A program made the translations under genes and the position numbers. A stretch of 64,000 nt of DNA from UBA12018 sp051656605 (GTDB lineage: Bacteria > Bacteroidota > Bacteroidia > Bacteroidales > CAMTPD01): contig JBOGCF010000036.1 in NCBI GenBank assembly GCA_051656605.1, positions 124,001 to 188,000 on the forward strand. The letters are read 5' to 3'. This document shows positions 54,601 through 61,095 of this stretch, in pieces (the stretch's first letter is position 1; every line of letters begins with the position of its first letter). The notes beneath the pieces are model-generated. The model was not told where the DNA came from, did no database searches, and saw nothing but the letters and a program-made list of their open reading frames with translations.

Positions 54601-55161
54601 ATGGGCGACCGTGTCATTATTGGTAACTCAGCGCCACGCTACCAGTATACATTCAACGGCTCTATATCTTGGAAAGGGATTTCCCTTAGCATGTTGTTTC
54701 AAGGTGTGGGTAAACGAGATTGGGCACCGGGTGCGGGCACTGTGTACTTTTGGGGTTCGGGACCTTATGCGCAGGTTACTGTGTTTAAAGAGCACCTCGA
54801 CTACTGGAGCGAAAGTAATAAGGGGGCTTATTATCCAAAGCCGTATACGGCCGGAGCGGGTGCGATCAATAACTTCCGCAATAAGACTTCGCAGGTGGCC
54901 GATCGCTATCTTCAAAGTGCGGCCTATTGCAGGTTGAAGAATTTAACCGTGAGTTATATGCTGCCGGAGCAGTGGACTTCGAAGGCGGGATTCAACAGGG
55001 TGCAGGTGTTTTTCTCGGGAGAAAACTTGTTTACGCTAACGAAGCTTCCGAAAATGTTTGACCCGGAAGCGATCTTTACCAAGAATGATTACACGGAGGA
55101 GTCGGGAAAGAACTATCCGATGAATCGCGTTATCTCGTTCGGACTTATCGTTAACTTATAA
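51691..55161 (+). CDS. SusC/RagA-type TonB-dependent receptor with STN signalling domain
   Basis: A 1156-residue outer-membrane receptor. Signal peptide to about residue 26; STN domain (about 31-105) for signalling to FecR; carboxypeptidase-regulatory-like domain (about 117-185); TonB box-like LDEVVIVGYG (192-201); plug (about 205-320, with the DGVEMNLSDVNPNDIENISVL pattern and GARAAYGVILVTTKRG); then a 22-stranded barrel ending in VISFGLIVNL. It imports oligosaccharides with SusD, powered by TonB. It lies between fecR and susD with short gaps (25 and 11 bases). The STN domain marks it as a transducer as well as an importer. Confidence 0.96.
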   Translation: MLGKSKRAIKLTCLSLSMTTCMAFASDQAAKLTLNASNQSISSVLALIESQTDFNFFYNSQLVDVNKTVTVKTSNEDINDVLHKVFKGTNVSYQVVDKDIILTVKNAPGVSQQRKKITGTVVDATGEPVIGANVVEKGTTNGSITDLDGNFTLDVADKGILQVSYIGYNTQDISVAKGTHFTVKLLEDTQNLDEVVIVGYGVQKKVNLTGSVSSVKGEELSLRPVTNATQSLQGLVPGLTVNNNQSGRPGASGTLSLRGQGNLANNASPYVLVDGVEMNLSDVNPNDIENISVLKDAAACAIYGARAAYGVILVTTKRGEEGKMRVNYQGTIGWNSPTVMPKMADAYEFATYFNEACKNAGVNQQYSDEKLSLLQQYMKDPTGIDPWAEMKGNDLVAAFENTANGVGNVDYFKLHYKDAAFKQNHNLSLSGGGKSAQYYVSSGIYTEDGILRFADMDYKRYNFNASMSSQMTKWLKMNVNTKFMHSDENTPFGDGGLSEGFYHSLARFRPTVSPVDPHGNYTELTMIPYLQSGTYTNTKRYNMALTGGFEVQPIKNWRIILDYTFRMSNMQYDALNVAPMIPGMDGTTMYKGTRGELGVATNGRFTRAEAATNYQTINLYTNYLFTLNEKHNFAFMGGYQEENSDYRYLKNNVVDLISTTNPGLELGTGDRITVDTRNGWATRGFFGRINYDYDGKYLVEANGRYDGSSRFAADHRWGFFPSVSLGWNITRESFMEPITNVLPVLKLRGSYGLLGNQNGAGLYTFASTMGIQSLGNYYFTDGRQMYIKAPGVIDPNTTWEKVESKNLGLDFGFFNNALSGTFDVFQRDTKDMLGPTADLADMFGADAPQTNNARMRNRGWELTLQYKGTIGKDIEYTVGGLLSDATSEVTRYENPTGTNPAGNWYVGKRVGEIWGYRASGLIQDQDEADIYNQSFDLSYISGQKWTPGDVKYLDVNGDGKIDNGTNTLDDMGDRVIIGNSAPRYQYTFNGSISWKGISLSMLFQGVGKRDWAPGAGTVYFWGSGPYAQVTVFKEHLDYWSESNKGAYYPKPYTAGAGAINNFRNKTSQVADRYLQSAAYCRLKNLTVSYMLPEQWTSKAGFNRVQVFFSGENLFTLTKLPKMFDPEAIFTKNDYTEESGKNYPMNRVISFGLIVNL

Positions 55162-55172
55162 AATCAGGAATC

Positions 55173-56975
55173 ATGAAATTAGCAAAATATATAGCAGGCT
55201 TTAGCTTATTGATCGGGTTGAGCTCGTGTTTTGATTTAGATAAAAACCCGGAAGGTGTGCTGTCTACAACCACAGCATTTACCAGCTCTGCGGAGATAGA
55301 GAAGTATCTAAATCAGTTTTACGAAAAAGGAGTGAAAGTGCAATCAAACAATGTTGGTGCAGCCTTGGGTATTGCCTTTGGTGATATGAATAGCGACAAT
55401 ATGATTAGTAACGTTATTGATACGCGCCTGGCGGGAGAGCTGGCTCTTAGCAATAGTGCCAAGCTTGAGAATTATACGCAAATTAGAAACGTAAACTTTC
55501 TAATCAATAACTTGGGAAATTGCAAAGAGACCGGCGCCGCGTTTAATCAATGCGTAGGTGAAGCTTACTTCTTCCGTGCATGGTTTTACTATCAGATGTT
55601 TATTCAATACGGTCCTATCTCGTGGGTGTCGGTAGTGCTTGATCCGGTGCAAGAGCAAATGCGTATTCCAAGACACGATCGCACGGTTGTGGCAGATAGT
55701 ATTCTTGCCGACTTGGATAAGGCGATCGAGTATCTGAATGTACAAAACAGCAGCGCAACAATGCGGGTGCATCGTGATGTGGCGTGTGCATTAAAGAGCG
55801 AGGTGGCTTTGTTTGAAGGTACGTGGGAAAAGTATCACAAAGAAAAAGGAACTCCTTTTTATGATAAGAATGTAACGGATCAGAAGATCAATAATTACCT
55901 ACAGCAGGCTGCCGATGCTGCCAAGCAGGTAATCGATCGAGGTGTTTGGGGCATTTCGGGCGGAGATCCCTTGACTGCTTACCGAGATTTGTTTATCACG
56001 CTCGACTTGTCGGGCAACAAGGAGGTACTTTGGTGGAAGAAGTACAGTACAGATGACAACATCGGACATTCGGTGACAAGGTTCTTAAATAAAGGAGGTG
56101 GTATCACCGGGGCTTCGATGTCTTTGGTTGATGATTACCTCACGGTAGACGGCCGTCCTTATGTGGGAGAGGAGCGAGCTGCGGCTCAGAAGGTATACGG
56201 CTCAGAGCTGCAACCCGATGTGCGCGACCCTCGTTTGTCGCAAACGGTTTGCTTGCCGGGCCAAGAGCTTCGTCCAAATAAAGGATACACTTTTATGTTT
56301 CCTCCGCTCGACGGAAATAGTTATCATCAGAATACGACAGGCTTCTCAGTGTTGAAATACGTGGAGTTTAATACAACGAATCAAGCTACGGTCGATGGCG
56401 AAGGCAAGAGTCAGGCGCCGGCTATTCAGTTTCGCTATGCCGACATCCTGCTCAACTATGCCGAAGCGCTTGCCGAACTCGATGGCGCGGGTAATGCTGC
56501 AAAAATAGCGGAAGCGTTAAATCCTTTGCGCAGTCGTGTAGGGATGCCGGGTGTAGACTTTGATCGCGAATACAACACCGACGCTTCGTATCCGTTCCGA
56601 TCTCTCAATAAGTATATTCAAGCAGTGCGTAGAGAGCGTAGGGTAGAAAAGGCGTTGGAGGGTCGACGTCTCGAGGATATTTTGCGTTGGGCAGCTGCCG
56701 ATCTTTTGATCAAGGGGCAGACTCCGAAAGGGGCTCTCTTTGTAGGCAGTAACTTGAAAGATGCATATTCGACATTGGTCTATGACCAGCCTTCGGGTAA
56801 TAATTTGTATCTTTCGGGCAAACCGGGTGATGAGCGCCGATACATCATTCCGTTTAATAATACCAGTTATGCTAACGGTTGGAATTTCAACCTGGATCGC
56901 GACTACTTACTTCCAATACAACCGCGAATGATTTCGCTTACGGATGGCATGTGGACGCAGAACCCGGGTTGGTAA
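55173..56975 (+). CDS. SusD/RagB-type glycan-binding lipoprotein
   Basis: A 600-residue surface lipoprotein (signal ends in LSSC, Cys19). The all-helical TPR scaffold of SusD proteins is visible: NTRNVNFLINNLG-like opening (QIRNVNFLINNLGNC), YFFRAWFYYQMFIQYGPISW, then the C-terminal RYADILLNYAEALAEL, LNPLRSRVGMPGV and RRERRVEKALEGRRLEDILRWA blocks. It forms the lid of the SusC barrel and binds the glycan at the surface. It follows susC by 11 bases and is followed by a sulfatase gene in the same operon. Its sugar specificity cannot be read from sequence. Confidence 0.96.
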   Translation: MKLAKYIAGFSLLIGLSSCFDLDKNPEGVLSTTTAFTSSAEIEKYLNQFYEKGVKVQSNNVGAALGIAFGDMNSDNMISNVIDTRLAGELALSNSAKLENYTQIRNVNFLINNLGNCKETGAAFNQCVGEAYFFRAWFYYQMFIQYGPISWVSVVLDPVQEQMRIPRHDRTVVADSILADLDKAIEYLNVQNSSATMRVHRDVACALKSEVALFEGTWEKYHKEKGTPFYDKNVTDQKINNYLQQAADAAKQVIDRGVWGISGGDPLTAYRDLFITLDLSGNKEVLWWKKYSTDDNIGHSVTRFLNKGGGITGASMSLVDDYLTVDGRPYVGEERAAAQKVYGSELQPDVRDPRLSQTVCLPGQELRPNKGYTFMFPPLDGNSYHQNTTGFSVLKYVEFNTTNQATVDGEGKSQAPAIQFRYADILLNYAEALAELDGAGNAAKIAEALNPLRSRVGMPGVDFDREYNTDASYPFRSLNKYIQAVRRERRVEKALEGRRLEDILRWAAADLLIKGQTPKGALFVGSNLKDAYSTLVYDQPSGNNLYLSGKPGDERRYIIPFNNTSYANGWNFNLDRDYLLPIQPRMISLTDGMWTQNPGW

Positions 56976-57001
56976 CTTCATAATCAATTTTGAAAAACAA
57001 T

Positions 57002-58558
57002 ATGGATAGAAAAATGATTTTGTGTACAGGGCTGATGTCTTTGGCAGTAGTGCCCTGTATGGCCGGCAAGAAGTCGGACAAAGAGGCGAAGAAGCCGATG
57101 AATATTTTGTTTATAATGAGTGACGACCACTCTTATCAAACAATCAGTGCGTATGACAAGCGTTATATCAATACGCCTAATATTGATCGCATCGGCAAAG
57201 AGGGGGTGATCTATACCAATAGTTTTGTTGCTAACTCGATAAGCGGACCAAGTCGTGCTTGTATGCTTACCGGAAAACACAGCCATAAGAACGGCTTCAT
57301 CAATAACTCAAAACGTTTTGACGGTTCGCAACAAACGTTTCCAAAATTGCTTCAGCAAGTAGGTTACCAAACTGCAGTGGTGGGTAAATGGCACCTTACT
57401 TCAGATCCTACAGGTTTCGACTATTGGAACATTCTTGTAGGGCAAGGTGAATACTATCAGCCTACATTTATCGAAAACGGAGTAAAGGGAATTCGTCAAG
57501 GTTATGCAACCAATGTGACCACAGACATTGCTCTTGACTGGTTGGATGAAAAGCGCGACAAAGACAAACCTTTCTGTTTGCTTTTGCACCACAAAGCACC
57601 ACACCGCACATGGATGCCGGATATCAAATATTTAGGAGAGTTTGATGATGTAACATTCCCATTGCCCGATACCTTCTACGACAAGTATGAAAACCGTATC
57701 GCTGCTCAGCAACAAGAGATGAGCATTATTGAAGATATGGACTTGGTGTATGACTTGAAGTTGGCGGATAAAGAGAATGAAATCCATACTGCCGATAAAG
57801 GTCTTGAAGGTGCTGGGCGTAGCATGTACAACAGTCGTATGACCGCTGAGGAAAAGAAGGCATGGGATGCGTATTACGATCCGATCATCAAAGAATTTAA
57901 AGAAAAGAAACTTACCGGTAAAGCACTTGCAGAATGGAAATACCAACGCTATATGCGCGACTACATGAGCGTAATCAAATCGGTAGATGATAACATCGGT
58001 CGTGTACTTGAGTATCTTGAAAAGAACGGATTGCTTGAAAATACATTGGTGGTTTATACTTCCGATCAAGGCTTCTACATGGGAGAGCACGGATGGTTTG
58101 ACAAACGTTTCATGTACGAAGAGTCGTTCCGCACTCCACTGTTGATGCGTTATCCGGGTGGTAAGAAAGGTAAAGTTGATCAGTTGGTACAAAACATCGA
58201 CTACGCTCCAACGTTTTTGGAGGTTGCCGGCGTGGACGTTCCGGAAGATATTCAAGGAAACTCGGTACTACCATTGCTTGAAGGCGAGAAGCCAAAAGAC
58301 TGGCGCAAGTCTTTGTACTACCACTTCTATGAGTATCCTGCCGAACATGCGGTGAAACGTCACTACGGTGTTCGCAATGACAGATATAAATTGATCCACT
58401 TCTATAACGATATCGATACGTGGGAGTTGTATGATTTGAAGAAGGACCCGAAAGAGTTGAATAACCTTTACGGTGCTTCGGGATACGAAAAGATACAAAA
58501 AGAACTTCACGCGGAGCTTGACCGACTACAAGATATGTACGAAGTTGAAGAACGCTAA
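57002..58558 (+). CDS. Serine-type sulfatase (S1 family)
   Basis: A 518-residue sulfatase from the ATG at 57002 (MDRKMILCTGLMSLAVVPCMAG signal peptide). An upstream TTG is unlikely. The maturation motif is SGPSRACMLTG with Ser81 as the residue turned into formylglycine, so an anaerobic (radical SAM, anSME) maturase is needed rather than the Cys-type system. Metal ligands include the Asp pair in MSDDHSYQ, and DQGFYMGEHGWFDKRF with KWHL upstream. The layout resembles N-acetylglucosamine-6-sulfatases (S1_11-like) of gut Bacteroidetes, but the subfamily is a guess. It is last in the fecR-susC-susD operon, 26 bases after susD. Confidence 0.9.
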   Translation: MDRKMILCTGLMSLAVVPCMAGKKSDKEAKKPMNILFIMSDDHSYQTISAYDKRYINTPNIDRIGKEGVIYTNSFVANSISGPSRACMLTGKHSHKNGFINNSKRFDGSQQTFPKLLQQVGYQTAVVGKWHLTSDPTGFDYWNILVGQGEYYQPTFIENGVKGIRQGYATNVTTDIALDWLDEKRDKDKPFCLLLHHKAPHRTWMPDIKYLGEFDDVTFPLPDTFYDKYENRIAAQQQEMSIIEDMDLVYDLKLADKENEIHTADKGLEGAGRSMYNSRMTAEEKKAWDAYYDPIIKEFKEKKLTGKALAEWKYQRYMRDYMSVIKSVDDNIGRVLEYLEKNGLLENTLVVYTSDQGFYMGEHGWFDKRFMYEESFRTPLLMRYPGGKKGKVDQLVQNIDYAPTFLEVAGVDVPEDIQGNSVLPLLEGEKPKDWRKSLYYHFYEYPAEHAVKRHYGVRNDRYKLIHFYNDIDTWELYDLKKDPKELNNLYGASGYEKIQKELHAELDRLQDMYEVEER

Positions 58559-58563
58559 TTAGC

Positions 58564-58605
58564 AGAAACGCCGAAAGAACTCAGCTGAGCTTTTTCGGCG
58601 TTTCT
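58564..58605 (+). terminator. Terminator after the sulfatase gene
   Basis: A 13-bp stem (AGAAACGCCGAAA with TTTCGGCGTTTCT) followed by CTTTT, closing the fecR-susC-susD-sulfatase transcript. A small palindrome (CTCAGCTGAG) lies in the loop. Confidence 0.85.
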
Positions 58606-58636
58606 CTTTTATGCAAGAGTAAGGCTGCATATTCTT

Positions 58637-59764
58637 TTATTGTGGTTCGTAGATAACAAGGATCGGATTATCTTCTTCCGTGATATTTGGAAACAAGTCT
58701 GTCTCTACGGCTTTGAATGCTTGGATATAGGAGATAATGGTTTTCCCGTCGGGTGAGAACATCGGAGTCTCTCCGTTTATAGTAAGTTCTTTACTTTTCG
58801 GATCATTGATCACAACGTTAGCATACGACTTGTTTGCCTTTTTATCGTAGAGAGCAAGTTGAGAGGTCTTATCTTTTGTCTGACCAGTTCCCAATTTATA
58901 GATGACAAAATAGTAGCGATCTGTATTTACAAAGTTAGTTGTGACAGCACGCTGACCTGTTGCTCTTTTTAAAGGTTCGCTGTTTTCATTGATTGTTATT
59001 TCATCATAGTCAAAATATAGATCTTGCATCTGAATGAGTCCTGCAGGAGTAAGTTTGTTATCAGGCTGCACGTGAAAGATGGTATCGTTGAAGTAATGAT
59101 AAAGATAGATGTCGTTATCAACCGAACTCATAAAAGTTGTTCCCATATAAGTTTCTGCAAGATTCATCTCTCTATCCGGCTTACTGATTGTGTCAGCTTT
59201 AAAGTCCGTCGTACTTACTGCGATTAATGCCGGACTTACACCGTTATCAAAACCATAATAATAAAGCTTATCATTAAAAAGCGAGAAGTTTATGATATGT
59301 TGATAAGGAGGAAGCAGAAATGAGCGGATGAACTTCCCATTCATATCATATGTAACCATTTTTCGATCCCAATAGTCCATTACAAATACTTCATTGTTGG
59401 GCTCGTCGATTCGTATCTTTTCTGCCGAAGTAAACTCTTCAGGGCCTTGGCCTATGCTCCCTAATTTGCCGATAAACTTCCCTTGCTTGTCAAACTTATA
59501 TACCGTCCCTTTACTCACAATCCAGTAAGCATCGGAGCTTATTTCGATTTGAGAGATCGAAGCAATAAGACTCGAATCAGTCGTTTCTAAAGGCAGAAAG
59601 GTTTGTTTCCAGCCTAAAGCATCGGAGTCTAACTCAACCTTTTTATTGATATCCGACATCGAATTCAGGTCGATAACAGGAAGACTTGATTCGTTAGATG
59701 TCGTAGTGCAAGCTGTTGTCAGCAGAGCAGCCAGTGCTATTGAGAGTGTAGTTTGTGCTTTCAT
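58637..59764 (-). CDS. Six-bladed beta-propeller lipoprotein, tandem copy A
   Basis: A 375-residue lipoprotein (signal MKAQTTLSIALAALLTTAC, lipid site Cys19) with a propeller fold: IGQGPEEF near residue 106, VFVMDYWDRKMVTYDMNGKF, LYYYGFDNGV, IYLYHYFNDTIFHV and the closing EEDNPILVIYEPQ. It is a tandem copy of the gene at 59797-60924 (equal length). Identity is very high in the first ~60 and last ~80 residues and much lower between. Role unknown; position next to a SusCD/sulfatase operon suggests glycan use or sensing. Confidence 0.8.
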   Translation of the reverse strand: MKAQTTLSIALAALLTTACTTTSNESSLPVIDLNSMSDINKKVELDSDALGWKQTFLPLETTDSSLIASISQIEISSDAYWIVSKGTVYKFDKQGKFIGKLGSIGQGPEEFTSAEKIRIDEPNNEVFVMDYWDRKMVTYDMNGKFIRSFLLPPYQHIINFSLFNDKLYYYGFDNGVSPALIAVSTTDFKADTISKPDREMNLAETYMGTTFMSSVDNDIYLYHYFNDTIFHVQPDNKLTPAGLIQMQDLYFDYDEITINENSEPLKRATGQRAVTTNFVNTDRYYFVIYKLGTGQTKDKTSQLALYDKKANKSYANVVINDPKSKELTINGETPMFSPDGKTIISYIQAFKAVETDLFPNITEEDNPILVIYEPQ

Positions 59765-59796
59765 CGTATCTTTTTATATAAGTTGCTGTGTTGTTA

Positions 59797-60924
59797 TTAT
59801 TGTGGTTCGTAGATAACAAGGATCGGATTATCTTCTTCCGTGATATTTGGAAACAAGTCAGTCTCTACGGCTTTGAATGCTTGGATGTAGGAGATAATAG
59901 TTTTCCCGTCTGGCGAAAATAAAGGAGTCTCTCCGTTTATAATAAGTTCTTTACTTTTCGGATCATTGATCACGACGTTAGCATACGACTTGTTTGCCTT
60001 TTTGTCGTAGAGAGCGAGATAATAGGGATTGTATTCTGTTATAGAACTTCCTAAGCTATAACAGATAAAGTAGTAGCGATCTGTATTTACAAAGTTTGTT
60101 GTAAATGCGCGCGGTTGAGATGTTTTTCTTATAGGCTGCCCATCATCGTCGAACGTTATTTCTTTGTAGTCGAAATAAAGATCTTTCATGTTTACAAAAC
60201 CGGCAGGAGTAAGCTTGTTATCGGGCTGCAAATGAAAGATGGTGTCGTTGAAGTAATGGTAAAGATAAATATCCTTATCGATCGAACTCATATAGGTAGA
60301 ACCCATAAATCCTTCTCCGTAATCCATTTCTCTGCTTGGTTTGCTGATTGTATCTGTTTTGAGATCGGTTGCATTTACTTTGATCAAAGCCGGTGCGACG
60401 CTATTCTCTACTCCGTAAAAATAAAGATTGCCATCGAAAAGAGAGAAGCTCGTGATGTATTGAAAAGGAGGAAGCGGAAATGTGCGAACAAACTTTCCGT
60501 TCAGATCATACACAACCATCTTGCGTCCGAAGTAGTCCATTACGAAAACGTTATTGTTGGCTTCGTCTACTTGTACCCTTTTTGCCGAAATATACTCTTC
60601 GGGGCCTTGTCCTTTCTGCCCAAATTTACCGATAAACTTTCCTTGCTTATCAAACTTTAGAATAGTACCACTACCTACAATCCAATAAGCATCGGAAGTG
60701 GTTTCGATTTGTGCGATCTTAGCCACAACGCTTGAATCAGTCGTTTCTAAAGGCAGAAAGGTTTGTTTCCAGCCTAATGCTTCCGCTTCCAACTCAACCT
60801 TTTTATGGATATCCGACATCGAATTCAGGTCGATAACAGGAAGACTTGATTCGTTAGATGTCGTCGTGCAAGCTGTTGCCAGCAGAGCAGCCAGTGCTAT
60901 TGAGAGTGTAGTTTGTGCTTTCAT
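59797..60924 (-). CDS. Six-bladed beta-propeller lipoprotein, tandem copy B
   Basis: A 375-residue lipoprotein with the same layout as copy A (lipid site Cys19, KGQGPEEY near residue 106, VFVMDYFGRKMVVYDLNGKF, and closing EEDNPILVIYEPQ). It is 32 bases upstream of copy A and probably first in a two-gene transcript, with a TAAATTTG box at 60985-60978. The middle third differs from copy A in many residues (for example SLGSSITEYNPYYLALYDKK against KLGTGQTKDKTSQLALYDKK), suggesting different ligands or partners. Divergent from the outer-membrane barrel gene at 61096. Confidence 0.8.
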   Translation of the reverse strand: MKAQTTLSIALAALLATACTTTSNESSLPVIDLNSMSDIHKKVELEAEALGWKQTFLPLETTDSSVVAKIAQIETTSDAYWIVGSGTILKFDKQGKFIGKFGQKGQGPEEYISAKRVQVDEANNNVFVMDYFGRKMVVYDLNGKFVRTFPLPPFQYITSFSLFDGNLYFYGVENSVAPALIKVNATDLKTDTISKPSREMDYGEGFMGSTYMSSIDKDIYLYHYFNDTIFHLQPDNKLTPAGFVNMKDLYFDYKEITFDDDGQPIRKTSQPRAFTTNFVNTDRYYFICYSLGSSITEYNPYYLALYDKKANKSYANVVINDPKSKELIINGETPLFSPDGKTIISYIQAFKAVETDLFPNITEEDNPILVIYEPQ

Positions 60925-60977
60925 CGTATGATTGCTTTTATGATTACATTGTTTTAAACATTCGTCAAAGTGGTGCT

Positions 60978-60985
60978 CAAATTTA
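60978..60985 (-). promoter_or_regulatory. Candidate -7 box for the propeller pair
   Basis: Reads TAAATTTG on the minus strand, 53 bases before the start of copy B. It lies 21 bases from the opposing box at 61007-61014, so the two promoters face away from a shared core. Confidence 0.5.
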
Positions 60986-61006
60986 TAGATTGTATTTTAA
61001 ATAAAA

Positions 61007-61014
61007 TATATTTG
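61007..61014 (+). promoter_or_regulatory. Candidate -7 box for the barrel-protein gene
   Basis: Reads TATATTTG, 81 bases before the ATG at 61096. Confidence 0.5.
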
Positions 61015-61040
61015 CACAAAATATAATCACACAAAACAAA

Positions 61041-61079
61041 CCATGAGGTGCGTAATCATGGATTACGGATAAAACCATG
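61041..61079. repeat. Inverted repeat in the leader of the barrel-protein gene
   Basis: A perfect 7-bp inverted repeat CGTAATC-ATG-GATTACG (61051-61067) is framed by two direct copies of ACCATGA (61040-61046 and 61074-61080). It lies between the promoter box and the start codon, so it could be an RNA hairpin or an operator. Confidence 0.6.
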
Positions 61080-61095
61080 ACTAATTCTTAAGACA

